A stretch of DNA of 64,000 nucleotides from Marsupella aquatica (taxonomy: Eukaryota; Marchantiophyta), in assembly GCA_973895155.1 (NCBI GenBank), contig OZ316896.1, positions 17,360,001 through 17,424,000 on the forward strand, written 5' to 3'. Made by a program: the position numbers and the translations under genes. This document shows positions 46,322 through 58,700 of this stretch, piece after piece (position 1 is the stretch's first letter; every line of letters begins with the position of its first letter). A model generated the notes under the pieces. That model ran no database searches. It saw nothing but the letters and a program-made list of their open reading frames with translations, and was not told where the DNA came from.

Positions 46322-47700
46322 CACTTAAGATAATGCCAACCCCTCCCCTCGTAATTATTTATTGCGATGTTTCCTAGTTTATTGTGACGGGGTCCCCGTC
46401 TCGGAAAGTCACCGTTAGGTGTTATTGGCAAGATGCATGTAAATAAACAGGCCAATTTACACAAGGGTTTTTCATTTTTTTTAATTTCTTAAAAGTTAAT
46501 TGTCCCCGACGTGTGTCTGTGATAATCGTGGGCCGGGGCTATCTGAAACCGGGGAGAACTATTTTTATTGATTTTTTTCCTTGTTGGGTCTTGTCGTTGT
46601 AAGAGGATAAGATAGGGATTCTTATCTAGGGGTACCACTTGAATAAGGGTTGGAACCGCGGCACTTGACTTGGTCCGTTTTGTTGCGGAGGCCCAACTTT
46701 GTTTTGGGAACCCGGCTTTAGAGTAGATCGGGAGGGTTCGTAAGGGGGTCTTTACGGAACTTAAAACCCCATTTATAAGGGCTAAACAAGCAGGAGGCCA
46801 GGTCGCGAGCCAAGGATGACCACAGCCGGGGAGGGCGAGCACTTGGGGGCCCATAAGGGGCAGCCCTAGAGCCGCCATCTGGAATCCCCAAGGCTGAGCA
46901 AGAAGCGAGCCGGGGTGAGGAGCGGCAGCAGGCAGAAGGCACCCAGGTGTGGGGGGGTTTAAGTTTCCCAAAATGGGTCGCAGCCGGGAGGGTAGCAAAC
47001 GACGGCCGGAGCAAGCAGGTAGCCGGGAGGAGCCAGTGAGCTGCGAGTGGCGGTGGCGGTGAGTGAGGCTGTCGGGGGGGAAATTAAATCCCCCAAAACG
47101 GGGCGCAGCACTCCGGGGCAAGGAAACGCCCCCTGCATAGGGCTCCGCAAGTGAACGGAGGGGGAGAGGGCTGCGAGCCCACCAGCTGTGACCGAGGAGG
47201 AGGAAGCTGCCTGGCGAGCGAGGAGCGGGCCGGGAGGGGCATTAAATGCTCCCGGTAGCCGGGAGGTAGTCACGAGTAGCCGCGAGGTGGCAGCCGCGAG
47301 GTGGCAGCCACATGGAAGTTGGCTTTGGATAACATAGGGAGGATCGGGAATTCCCTCCCCTTTGTTTTTTTTCTTTGGTTTTTTTCTTTGCTTCCTTCTC
47401 CACGCGCACAACTCCTTTCTTGGCCGAAGCACTCTGCCCTCATTTCCGAAAGCAATTTCCCCAATGCCGGAAGCTCTCTACCAGCTCTTACACTTATTTT
47501 TGAAGCTCTTTCTCATGGTCAATTGTTGGGGCTTGTGGGCATGATTCTTCTGGGCATTAGCGGCAGCAGCACGGAGTGGCTTCTAAGGGAATTGAGGGTA
47601 ATTGATTGATCGGGATACGGGGGCCGTTTCGGGCCAGGGGATTGACATTGCTACGGGTGACGGGATTTGGTGATTGAGGATTTGATTTCTGGATGCATGG
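46322..47700. other. GC-rich non-coding DNA preceding the interrupted ORF
   Basis: The stretch has long Pro-rich antisense ORFs (46489-47121, 46959-47432) that look like composition artefacts. A short CGAGGTGGCAGCC unit is repeated near 47282-47308. It may be the 5' leader or terminal region of the element that carries the next ORF; no second copy of a long terminal repeat was found. Confidence 0.35.
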
Positions 47701-49558
47701 ATGCTGGATCAACCGGAGTTTAGTGCGGCACGCGTTCGGAGATACAAGGCTGCTTACCATGACTACGTTGAGACATTGATTGCAAGAGAGAGAGAAGAGA
47801 GAAAGGCTACGATGAGAACTGGGCTGGCGGCAAGTTCCACACCGGTGAGTAGGAAGGTTTTCCGTCAAATTTATCCCAAAATCTCCGCCAAGGTGATGGA
47901 GGATTGTAGGAATATTTTTCAAGCCACCGGGCTCATGGAGTTCATGAAGCTAGGTGGAGATTACAATCCCTACGGGGAAGAGTTGGAACATTGAGGCCGA
48001 GATGGAGTTACGTACGGAAGGAATCTACTTTGAATGTCTCTAGCGAGTAGTGCCCCATGTGGAGTTAGCTAAGCTCATGTTTCTGGAGAACCAGCAATTC
48101 TCATTCACACCCCGGAACATAAGGGGAGAGCTCACGTTGACAATGGTGGCCGGTTGGGTGATTAATCCCACCTCCACTACTTCCATTCCTCTTTCCGCCG
48201 TCAAGGATGCTGAGCACAAGGGATTTCTGGCCAAGGTTCATCAACGGATCCTTGGTAACGTGCAATCCGGGGTGGTGAATGGAGAGCATTTCGTGGTAGC
48301 TATGGACATCAAGAACTATCCAGCCCATGTGTACGGATGGTGGTACTACGGGTTGAAGAAGCTATTGGACGTCGATCCCGGGATTGTGAAACCAGGTGGG
48401 GCTGTACATTTGATGGGGTCATTTTTGCTGGCCAGAGCAGAAGGGTGGATTGTTTCCCCGGGATAGGAAGACTCTGGATCATCCCTTACCACGGAAATTA
48501 GGAGTATTGCCACTACCATCTTGGGAAAACTAACGGAGGGATCATCGTCGACGGTTGGGGATGATAATAGAGAGGAAGAAAACCAGGATGAGGACTCCAC
48601 ATTGGAGTGGCTTGAATCACTTGTGGGAGATCCGGAGGAGCCCCTGGTCTACGACATTCCTGATGTCTACCTGGCGGAGTTACGGGAATTCCGGGAGGGA
48701 GTCCATGAGGAACTCAAGCTAGTCCACGCATTGAGAGATTCTCTCAAGCAGGCCACTGCCAGAGTAGAGACTTTGGAGCAGAGTGCCCTATCTATGAAGG
48801 AGGTGATCAAGGCCAAGGAGGAGGCCATTCATGAGAAGGTTAAACTTCTCCAAGCAGCTCACGTAGAGATCTCCAACTTGAAGGGAGCCTTGTCCACCAA
48901 GGCCAAGGAAGCGGAAGAGGTTGGAGTATTGAAACAGGCATTGGTCAAAGAGAAGCATAATTCTGGAGAAGTGGTGGAGTTAAGAGCCCAGGTGGGAACA
49001 CTACGGAGTCAAATGGTGATCTTTGAGACAAGGGCTAAGAGGAGTGAGGCCTTGAGTCTGGGGAAACGGAAGAGCCCTTGCACACCTAGCTCCACACTTT
49101 CCCCGGATTTGATCTCCAGGGCCATTGAGATGGTGGTGAAGGAAGTCAGTGGGAAGTATGGACCCCTGTTGAATGGAGCCAAGAAGAGTCAAGAGAAGAA
49201 CAAGAGCTTAGAGAAGAAGCTCAGGGAGGTACGTAAATCGTTACGAGAGGCTCAGGTCAATACGGGGATGCCACCCCGATCTGTCACCCCTGGGACTCCC
49301 ATGGCCACCGGGCAGGTTTTACCGTTGGAGTTGCGGTCCGGTGAAGAGGCAGCCTTATGGAAGGACACCATTGGTGAGGGGTACATTAAGGCGTGGCAGG
49401 CCTTGGCCAATTTGAGGAAGTAGGGGAGCACTAGCACAAGGAGTACCCCGGTGAAGAAGAAGAGGAGTGAAGTGGCACTCACTCTAGTGGAGAGTGATGA
49501 GGAGGCCCACTCACGGGGCTCAAGCCAGGGCACCGTGAGTGAAGAGGAGGAGGATTAG
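47701..49558 (+). pseudogene. Transposon-like coiled-coil ORF interrupted by three in-frame TAG codons and one frameshift
   Basis: The frame opens at ATG 47701 (MLDQPEFSAARVRRYK...). It shifts by one base between about 47955 and 47992, then stays open to 49558 except for TAG at 48041, 48464 and 49421. The coding character continues across each TAG: ..GIYFECL / RVVPHVELAKLMF, ..GWIVSPG / EDSGSSLTTEIRS, ..WQALANLRK / GSTSTRSTPVKKKRSE. It closes with an acidic tail SEEEED. Residues encoded by about 48660-49260 form a long heptad-like coiled coil rich in Lys, Glu and Ala. I do not recognise the family; a Gag-like or other element-encoded structural protein is a guess. Replacing each TAG with CAG (Gln) would be a single C-to-T change. 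Confidence 0.65.
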
Positions 49559-50460
49559 AGTGGTCGTATGGACGTGATTGTACGGCCCCTTGACTTTCAA
49601 TTTTTTTTGTGAGGGGTCACTCATGGGTTTGTTGGAAAGAGCTCGCAGAGCTGATTCCAACAAGAGGCAGCACTCCTCAAACGGAGCCAGGATGAGCAAG
49701 TTAGGGCCCGACGAAGTTGGTTTTACGGGATACTGAAACGGCCATAACTTGGTCGTCCGATGTCCGTTTCAAGAGCGGTTGAGTGATTCATGATCAAGAG
49801 GAGAAGGGCTATCCAGGGGTGAACTCAGAATTGTAAGTGGAAGGGAGCCTAGTTTCGGCCATTGTGGGGTTCCTTGCAATTTCACGGTTCACGGAGTAAC
49901 GTTGGGGCGCCGTCGAAGGCACTGTCGGCCCCATTGTTAGTTTAGGGTTTAGGGTTTTAGAAGCATGTGTGTGCCGCATGCTTTTAGTTTAGGGGTTTCT
50001 TAGTGAAGGGTTTCTTAGTGAAGGGTTTAGCGGTGCCGCTAGGGTAAGCCGCCATCCTTGTGACCCCATGAGGGGTGCTTTTGGTGTGCTTTTGGTATTT
50101 AGGGGGAGAGCCCCGGAGTAGTTAGGGGGGGACTCAGTATAGTGTTTGCTTAGGGGAAGTTAGTGGAGGACCAGAAGGAGGAACCGAGTCAGAGTAGTGA
50201 GGTAGAGGGTAGCGCTTGCCCCATTGAGGCATGAGTTGGACAGATGGCAGGAGGCTGGGTTGTCCTTGCAATGTGTTATCCTTTTTACCAAAAGATATGG
50301 ATTTGATTTGATTTCTACAGTTTGGTGTTGCGTTATGTTCTTCGGTTCACGATTGTGTTCTTTCCCAGGAAGTGTCTAAGGAATCCTTGCTTGGGTTGGT
50401 CAACCAGTTAAGGAAAGGGGGGGTGGTGACAACACTCCACAACGACCAGTAGAAGTGTGT
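49559..50460. other. 3' region of the interrupted ORF with telomere-like tract
   Basis: TTTAGGGTTTAGGGTTTTAG at about 49941-49960, followed by GTTTCTTAGTGAAGG repeats to about 50030, is an interstitial telomere-like tract. No gene is seen. Confidence 0.5.
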
Positions 50461-52000
50461 GTGAGTGTGGAGTAGTCCATCGGACTTGATCAAAAGCAGA
50501 GAATGGCTAGTCGGTAGACTTGATCAAAAATTATATTTCCAGGAGCGGAATCAAATATACTCATCCTTAGGTGTGGAAATCCTCCAAATAGCGTCCCTCC
50601 ACGACCCCGTAACACGATACCAAAAGTTTATGCACAGGAGAGTAGTGTTTTACATATAAATGGTTGGGTAGACAAGTGACATTTATGGTTTTAAGTGACT
50701 TATATGCCGGCCACTAACTAACTAAAGTCAATGTGAGAGAAATATGAAAGGTCCACCACTTTTGAAAGGGTTTCATACCATTTTAGAATTGAAGCTAAAT
50801 AGTAGTATACTAGAAAAATGACATGTGAAGATAAAAGTGGGGCCAACACTTGTAACCTGGCCACGTGAGGAGAGGCAGGGCACAGGTACCAAGCTACAGT
50901 GCTTAAGATTAAAATATTTTTGCTTTAAGGTGGTTCAAAAAGAATTATCCCAACTCTAAAAGGGAAATCAAGGGTACATTCATTAATACAAGACAAGCTA
51001 CTTACTTTCTAGAAGAACAAATAATACAAGACAAGCTACTTTACTTTCTTTTGGGGCATCCTTACAACTTTAGGTACCAAGTCACCTGAAACAAATTTAT
51101 TTTTGAGCAAGAAACACTAGTACAAGACAAGCTAATTTAATACTTTCTTTTTTAAATCCTAACAACTTTAGTTAAGTTAAAGAAATTTTTTGCTGATTTA
51201 TCTAGATTTGGTAACCCTAAATTTTTTTTAATACCATTTGGAGAAGATTACATAGATAACCTTGTCACTATTCTTATTTTCCAAGGGTACATTCATTTAA
51301 TAAAGTTTTACAAGCTCCTTTGGGGATCGAGTCGCTGTAATCTTTAGCTGAAAAGAGATACAATGACGGCCTAAAGCATTATCAAACAAAGGTGGTTGAG
51401 TTCCCGATATCCCTAACGCCAAAAATCATTGAGTTGGCTAGAAATTTGGCATTTATTGGATAGACCCACTTGCCAAGAAGGAAGCCAGCTTAATTTTACA
51501 ATTTAATTCGAGTAACTAGCCCCCGGTTTTCAGGGCAAATAGAGGTGAGGAAAAAAAATCATTGCAAAAAACTAGAATCCCTCGACCATTAGGATGTTTT
51601 CCATTGACTTGCCCCAAATCCCTCCTTGTTTTGGGCATGCATCCTCAGTTTTTCTAACTAGGAGGAAGAATAATGTAGAAGAAAGTATCACAGCTCTATC
51701 ATACTTTGTCAGCTAAGGCTCTATCGTGGCATTAGCTGACAAAATTGGGGAAAAAAGATTGTTGTCACCATTTGATTGGCCAAATGTATCTACTTGCACA
51801 CCCTCTGCCTCGGGGTCCTTGCCTAGCTTGGACTTGTCCCCTTCAGTTTTTCTGTATGTGGTTCCTTCTGAAGCTTTGAACAACACAAAATCTGCTGGGT
51901 TATTATTTCTTAATGAAAGCACCATTCAAAACTTACCACTCCAAATTTCAATTTCTAGCAACCCGCATAGCAATGGAATGATGGCAAGGCCGATTTATTG
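50461..52000. other. AT-rich repeat DNA, no gene seen
   Basis: The segment at about 50838-50970 is related to the repeat at 5520-5660. AATACAAGACAAGCTACTT occurs at about 50987 and 51027, and ACAAGACAAGCTAATTTA at about 51122. No family was recognised in the ORFs. Confidence 0.4.
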
Positions 52001-52009
52001 TGCAATCAC

Positions 52010-53400
52010 CTGAGTGGCTGGGATAACATGCTAACCTTCCATACATAATTAAAAGCCTGAACATTAGAAAAGGTTACCCCCGTAATGTTACATCACCACC
52101 AGAGCATAGCCTGGGTCATTGGATCATGGACCTCAAGCTAGTAACTAAGAAACGATGCATCAACCCCTTGGATGACTAGTGTTGGACATAATGCAACGTG
52201 GTGAGTGCTCACCAACTTGAGCAAATCACTCCACAACCACGTGGAATTCCAAAATTAATGCCAACCTCTTTTGGCCTAGTAGGATCTCCAACTATTTAAA
52301 CAACTGCATTACTTGAGTTATATGTTGAGTTGTGGATTTTACGTCCTACTTGGGAGTGGTTGTCGAGGTGGTTATTAGAGTGACAAACTGTGCAACCCCA
52401 TTATATTGACACTGCATGTGGAGTTGCTTTAACCAGTGGAAATCACATAAAAAAAAATCAGTTCAAGTCTCATTTTCATGGCAATCATCCAGTTCAAACT
52501 AACATGCTTCTATAATTAACAGCCTCTTGTAAAAGGTTACTAAGTATACCCCCTAATATAACATTAATTGCTACTAGAGTATAGCCCTAGGTCATTGGAT
52601 CGATACACCTTGAGTAAGAAAAATGCATCAATCCATATATTGTATGATCATATATTGTTGGAGCATAGAAGGTGTTGGGTGCTTACTAACTAAATAGCAA
52701 ATCCCCAAGCAAATCACTCCAAGACCACATGAAAGTCCAAATGCCAAGCTCTTTTGGCATGGTAGCACCATTCTCCAACTATTGAAATAAACTGCATTGT
52801 TTGGTTTATATGTTGAGTTGTGGATTTTACCACTTACTTGGAAGACAGTGTTTGTTAGAATGACAAGTGGAGTGGTGTCCACTATATCTAAAGTTTCTCT
52901 AACCCCCGCTCTAACCAATGAGTGGAAATATTAATCGAGTTCAAACAAACTTCTATAAATCTAATTTTTGTGGCAATGGATGGCACTTGAGGCTAATTTA
53001 TTCTGCAAATCTACCTGGTCCAGACTATCACGCTCCCCTACAATTAAAACCCTGGAATGCTACCCCCATATAATGCTACACCGCCACCAAAAGATAGCTG
53101 CCTTCTAGAATCAGCAGATGGGCCTCAAGTAGAACAAATGTGTCAACCCATTGTGTGAGTAGTGTTTGAGCACACAAGGTGTTGGGTGCTCACCAGCTTC
53201 AAGTAAGGGACTCCAAGACCACGTACATGTCATTTAAAATTAGATGCTAAGCTTTTTGGCTTGGTAGTAGCTCCAAGTGTTTTAAAAAAAACTGGTTTTC
53301 TTGAGTTAGTTTTGGACTTATGTTTAGTACTGAATTTTAGGTGGTTCATTGGGTGGCAAGTGCAAAAACTTAGACAGTGCTTTTGTTGAAGTGGGGTTGA
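52010..53400. repeat. Three diverged tandem copies of an approximately 500-bp unit
   Basis: Units beginning near 52070, 52545 and 53050 each carry, in order, TACCCCC.TA.AATG, a GAGCATAG/GAGTATAG block, a GGTGTTGGGTGCT.AC block, ACTCCAAGACCAC and a CTCTTTTGGC.TGGTAG block. Copies one and two also share a TTGAGTTGTGGATTTTAC block; the third has diverged there. They differ by many substitutions and indels. Confidence 0.7.
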
Positions 53401-53699
53401 AGTAGTTTATGTGAAGACGTTGGCAAATAAAATTGAGGATTAAAAACAAGTTGTTCTTTTCCACACAAGTTGTTAATTAAGGTAGTTCTATTTTATAAAT
53501 TTAATAGTACTTGAAAATAATGCAGTTGCAGAAACTTTCACAGAGTCACGTATGAGACAAATAGTGCTAAGTATATGTAGTAGTTGTAAAATGTCATTGT
53601 CCTTCTAGTGTCGTATCAAAACCCTAAAATGCTCAAATAGCACACATATGAAGGCTCTAAACTCAGATAACACAATGTACTCTAATAGTACTCCTAATG

Positions 53700-54006
53700 G
53701 TGTCAGTGACATCCAACAGAGTGACCTACCAACCCAGTGACCCATCGAACAGAGGATAGACTTTGGAGCATGGGCCTTGTAGGGTAGCCAAGGGGTTGAT
53801 ATGCAGGGTTCCAATGGGGACCTGGACCAGGAGGGGGAGAGGGTTAAACCAGGGTTAATGCAGACCACCAGGGAGCTGACGCAAAACCAGCACTCCTACC
53901 ATGTGCTAGCCCCTCCCCCCCCCCCCCCCTTGCACGTGGAGGGGGGATTGAACCTGTGACCTCCCGAATCTAGGGTAACCCCCTGGCCAACTGACCTAAG
54001 CCAATG
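53700..54006 (-). mobile_element. tRNA-derived SINE, minus strand
   Basis: On the minus strand from about 54003: GGCTTAGGTCAGTTGGCCAG (A-box region) and then GGTCACAGGTTCAATCCCCC (B box), then a C/G-run. The head matches the SINE at 45982; the body beyond the B box differs. The 3' end and target-site duplication were not resolved, so the lower coordinate is approximate. Confidence 0.6.
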
Positions 54007-54630
54007 TAAACAGTGAAGTCAATATTAAACATGATGACTTGTACGTATTTACTTGCCTCTTTTCTTTGTTGGGGCCGGGGTATTGTAAAGCAAGTTGTGA
54101 AGGTGGAAGACAGTGAAATGCAAAAGAAGAAGAGAGCCAGGGAAAAGCAATTGAAAATTAAAGGAGAGTCAGCCAGAGCCAATGAAAAGCATAAAGAAGA
54201 AGAGAGCCAATGAAAAGCAAGAAGAGTTTTTTTTAAGCTTAATTTGACTAGAGCATAATGAATTGTGTATGGACTTGTATTCATAATTATATATAACACT
54301 GCCAAAGCTAATGAAAAGCAAGTATCTTGAAGCTTTTGCTAAAGCATATTGATTTGTGTATGGACTTCTATCCATATACGCTACCTGGCGAGGATCCTAA
54401 AGTGAAAAAAGGAAAACCAAAAAGCCCAAGAGCCAAAATGGCAAAGGAACTAAAGCCCTGTAGAATAACTAATTTATAAGTATGTTTGCAAATATTTTAT
54501 TGCTCGACAAGTGTTGACTTGGATTTTTTTGGGAAATCTGTTGCTTTATTGACATCATCAAGTACGTTACAAATGCACGTAGTAAATGGTCAGGGTGACT
54601 TTGGGACCATTCCTTCGTTTATTCCCCCGT
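54007..54630. other. AT-rich DNA, no gene seen
   Basis: Segments with GAAGAGAGCCA and AATGAAAAGCA recur at about 54130-54215 and 54310. They indicate small local duplications, not coding sequence. Confidence 0.35.
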
Positions 54631-54636
54631 TTGGAC

Positions 54637-54842
54637 TTGTCGGACAAATAGGGCCATTTGGGGCAAGAAATGACATGTCGCCCCGTTCTATCCCGGCCGA
54701 GTGGGGCCGGGAGGGTGTGGAGTCGGGTCAGGAGGGGTCGGGGGGTTGGCCGGGGGGCTGCTCTAAAGGTAGAGTCCAGACCAAACATCTTTTGAAAGTT
54801 CAAGTTTTGAGCAGACAAGTTGTCATTTGTTGGGCAAGTCAA
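54637..54842. mobile_element. Short GC-rich element related to the insertion at 44437
   Basis: It begins GTCGGACAAATAGGGCCATT then GGGGCAAGAAATGACAT. It ends GCAGACAAGTTGTCATTTGT TGGGCAAGTC, nearly the same ends as the element at 44437-45266, with a shorter GC-rich middle. Confidence 0.6.
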
Positions 54843-55395
54843 ATATGGCTGCAAAAAATATCAAGCTAGATTCGCACACAAAATATATGTGCCATTAATT
54901 AGTCATAGTCTCTCATCGCTGGATAGTAATTTTGAATATTAGAAGCTATTCAAAGTTTTATAAAAAAATTGAATAAAAAAACAATTGAAAAAATTTGAAT
55001 AGATTTCTAAAAAGTTGTTCCAAACTATTCACTCTAAGATTATATGTGGACACTATGATAAGTTCAAACAGAGCCTGAAGTTGACTTTACACGAACTGGG
55101 GCTGCCCATTCAGATATGGTGTTTATCAACTCTAAATTGCAAATAGTGGACCCAAATAAATGATGATTTGGGGTGCTTAGTATGGTGTCAACTCAAGAGG
55201 TGATCCAATTATTCCAAACTTAATTTGACTACTTCTTGAACTTTGTTAGCTACTTTTTATATATTTCTCTTCTCTTTTGTTAGAGTTGCAATTGCTTTTT
55301 CTTTTCCTTGTTTGGTGCTTGTCCCCGTACTTGTCCTCTTTGGTCCTTTTTCTGTCCTTCATTGTACTTTGATTTTTCCGTTATTTATAACTTTG
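54843..55395. other. AT-rich DNA, no gene seen
   Basis: No gene or repeat was recognised here other than flanking elements. Confidence 0.3.
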
Positions 55396-55434
55396 TTTCA
55401 AAAGATGTTTGGTCTGGACTCTACCTTTAGAGCA
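55396..55434. repeat. 39-bp exact inverted copy of 54759-54797
   Basis: TTTCAAAAGATGTTTGGTCT followed by GGACTCTACCTTTAGAGCA is the reverse complement of the segment inside the GC-rich element at 54759-54797. The two arms are about 600 bp apart. Confidence 0.85.
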
Positions 55435-55768
55435 TCTCCAAAGGTGCACTCTATTTCCCTTACTCTATACATTAAATAATGAGTTATATTTGTTTAGTAA
55501 TTAGTATAGTGTATGTAGCATGCGTCATGAGCGTGTATGCCAAATAATGCAAGCCCAATGGTTTTCTACTGCCTCTTGAAATAGGCACCATTGGATTTTA
55601 ATCAGATCTTGCTAACCCAGGAATAAAGTCAGTACGAATCTCACAATTGTTACGGGAGCATTCTGAGCTACAACTCAACCTAATAGCAATCGGTGTAGCT
55701 ACAACTCAAACGTTTAGTTGTCGGAAAGAGCAGTCCGTTTTGGAAACATTACTCAAATTCTTGGAGGG

Positions 55769-58700
55769 ATGGAAAACACTCTGGACCAGCAGCATGGCTC
55801 GTCAAAGAGGGGCTTCTCGAAGCTTTCCAAAGTGTTCATAGCAGAAGCTTCTCCAGCTCACACGGTCGACGAGCTACCTCTCAGACTCGCGAAGGAGGCT
55901 GCTGAACCCGAGCTGGGCACCCTGCCTCCAACAACTGAGGTCCGGCCTGGATTGGAGTCCGGCCACTTCCGGAGGACGTCATTTCCTACTGACGCAGCCC
56001 GCGGCAAGGCATCATTGCAGTGTAAGTCAACCAAAGTCTACTAAATTCAATTTGTCCGCTGCCAAGTACGTATGACTTGTCCTCAGAGTTGAGACTTGGT
56101 GGCCTCTTCTGTTGAATTTGATACGTTGATAGTTTGATCCCATCAATTCGTGCTGTACGTATCAACACGACTGGGTTTTCAGGATTGTAGTCATCTCAAG
56201 TTGATTTATGGTGTGGAATAAACATTAATCCAAGACGGGCTGAGGTTGAGTTTCATTTGACCGTGACTTTTACTTCCATAAAACGAAACTAAGGGTGTTG
56301 TCAGACTGGGTAGCCACTCTTTGAATCGATCCTACTTCAAAAGTAGACCCAGTCGAACTTGTGACAGGGACTACACTTTTTGTTTAGTGCGTTGCGCTCG
56401 AGCTTAAATGCCCGAGCTGCATGGTAGCACTCAGTGATGACTACAGACATTGTGCCCTACTCACTTATTGCTCCCCCGACCCTGGAGTCTCACTGGCGAG
56501 AGTTTCGATCACTCTAGACTGATGTAGGCTTTGATTTTTAAGTGCACATCGCGACTACCGCAGCTTTAAATAAATCTCGAGAGCGTGGTCGACTAGAAGA
56601 TTGTCAAGATTCACATAGCTTCAGTACAGGTTTGCCACGTAGTTTCTTCACCGAATGAGCGAACCACTGTACCATCGATCTGGCTTGAGTTTCAACTTAA
56701 TGTGGAAGTTGGCCCAAACCCAGATGTCTAGGCATTTTTTTGATCTATGTGAGATTATCTTTCCAACGCCGACTTTATCGAGAATATACTTCAAATGCTC
56801 ACACATTATTTTGCAAGGGGAACAACCAAGACTTCCATCTGGTGGACTGACTGGACATGAGCCTTGCAGCACTGCAGAACTGAACTGAAGACACAATATA
56901 TATCGACACCTTGGCTGGGCTGGGAGAGCTGCAAAATCTTAGCACATCCTACTTTCAAAGTGAATCAGACATCTGCGGTGTGACGTTTGAATAGAATTTG
57001 TGTCTGTCAGTAAAGTGAGCCGTGCTGACAAACTCCGAGTTCGCAAAACATGGCTCATTCCAATGATCGTCGGATCCACGTACAGCGTACTCATAGCATA
57101 CCTTCTTCCTTCTAAGGAAATCTTAGAGTTTACGAGTGTCTTAACACTGGGCAAGTATGGAGAAACTTTTGGATCGTGGATTTCAGCAACTTTCGCAATA
57201 TTGTAAGTCTGAGCATACCCTGACGAACGTAGCTCACTTCCGTACTTGAATGGATGCAGTTTCTTGGTTAGGCAGCGGCAGGCTTGTGACAGCACCCGCC
57301 GAATTTGTTGGGCAAGCAAGCAAAAAGATTTATGAGTCGGCGACAGAATATGCCTCCCCAAGTTTTTCCAGCGTGCGAACTCTGAGCTTCGCTGAACTGG
57401 AGAGAGGGTCCAGGAGGTATTCCAGGACCAACTCACTCACTTTCGGCCAAGTGGTGCCCGTGGACCATGAAGATTTTCTGGAGCAGGTTCCTGATTGTCT
57501 TGAACAGCAGGGGGATCTCGAATCAGGAGAGATACTCTCTGAGAACCTGGTTCTCCACAAGGAAAAGTCTATCAGGCCAAGCAGTGGTCAGATTGCCCCA
57601 GGTGCAATTCAAAACCAAACAATCTTCATGTTATTATGATCTTCACAAGAAGCGATCTTCTACGCACACGAAACCATGTTCAATGGACTATAGAATTTCT
57701 CTGACCAGTCTAAGTGACCATAGCTGTCGTGTTTTACAGGTGAGCCTCAAAAGCGACCCAGCACGAAGACTGAAGCCAAGTCTCGCCTAGGAACACTCAT
57801 CTTGGAGCAAAGCTGGCTAACGGTCTATAAGCGGCTCTACCTCGCCACAATCGTACTCAATGCCATTGGTGTCACATTAGCCGCCACTAATCAATTTCCA
57901 TATGCCAAGTCTCAGGCAGTTGTATTCTCTGTTGGAAACATTATGATGTCCGTGCTGGTGCGAAACGAAATTTTCCTTCGCGGCGTTTTCTGGCTTGCGG
58001 TCAAGATCCTGGGTCACTGGTGGATTCCACTGAGGCTAAAAACTATGATGACTTCCCTGCTCCAAAGCCTGGGAGGCATTCACTCAGGGTGTGGACTCGG
58101 AGCTATAATGTGGCTAGCATACGCAATTGATCTAACCTTCCGAAACCGGCACGCATCCAGTGACGAGATGGTGGGAGTTGCGTTCGGCATTTTGGGTCTC
58201 CTGGCGTTGACCTCCTTGGCTGCCTTCCCGGTTGTCAGGCACATTCACCACAACTTTTTTGAGATTGTCCACAGGTTCGCTGGATGGACATCGCTAGCTC
58301 TGGTCTGGGCGTTCGTCCTACTAAGCACCTTCTGGGACCCGGCCACGGAATCGTACCGAGTTTCCAGTCGGTCTGGAACAGAGCTGGCACGGATGCAGGG
58401 CCTCTGGTTCACGGTGGCCATTACAGTCATGATCATTCTTCCGTGGCTTGGCGTGAGGAGGGTAGCAGTGGAGACTGTAGTAGCGGCCAATAAGTTCAAT
58501 TCCCTGATCCAGTTCGAAGGAGGTGTGAAGCCTGGTTTTCTGGCCAGAATTAGCCCCTCTCCATTTTCAGAGTGGCACGCGTTCGGGATCATATCCGATG
58601 GACAGACGAGGCATACTGTTTTGGCTGGAGCGGTCGGCGACTTCACAAAGTCTCTGGTGGAGAGGCCTCCTACCCACATATGGGTTCGGACTATCCACTT

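Noticed and set aside
46489-47432. Overlapping Pro/Ser-rich antisense ORFs of 98-210 codons
   Set aside because: They result from GC-rich composition with few stops, in conflicting frames, without motifs.
49935-49965. Chromosome end or telomere
   Set aside because: Only a few TTTAGGG units occur, with unique DNA on both sides, so this is an interstitial tract.
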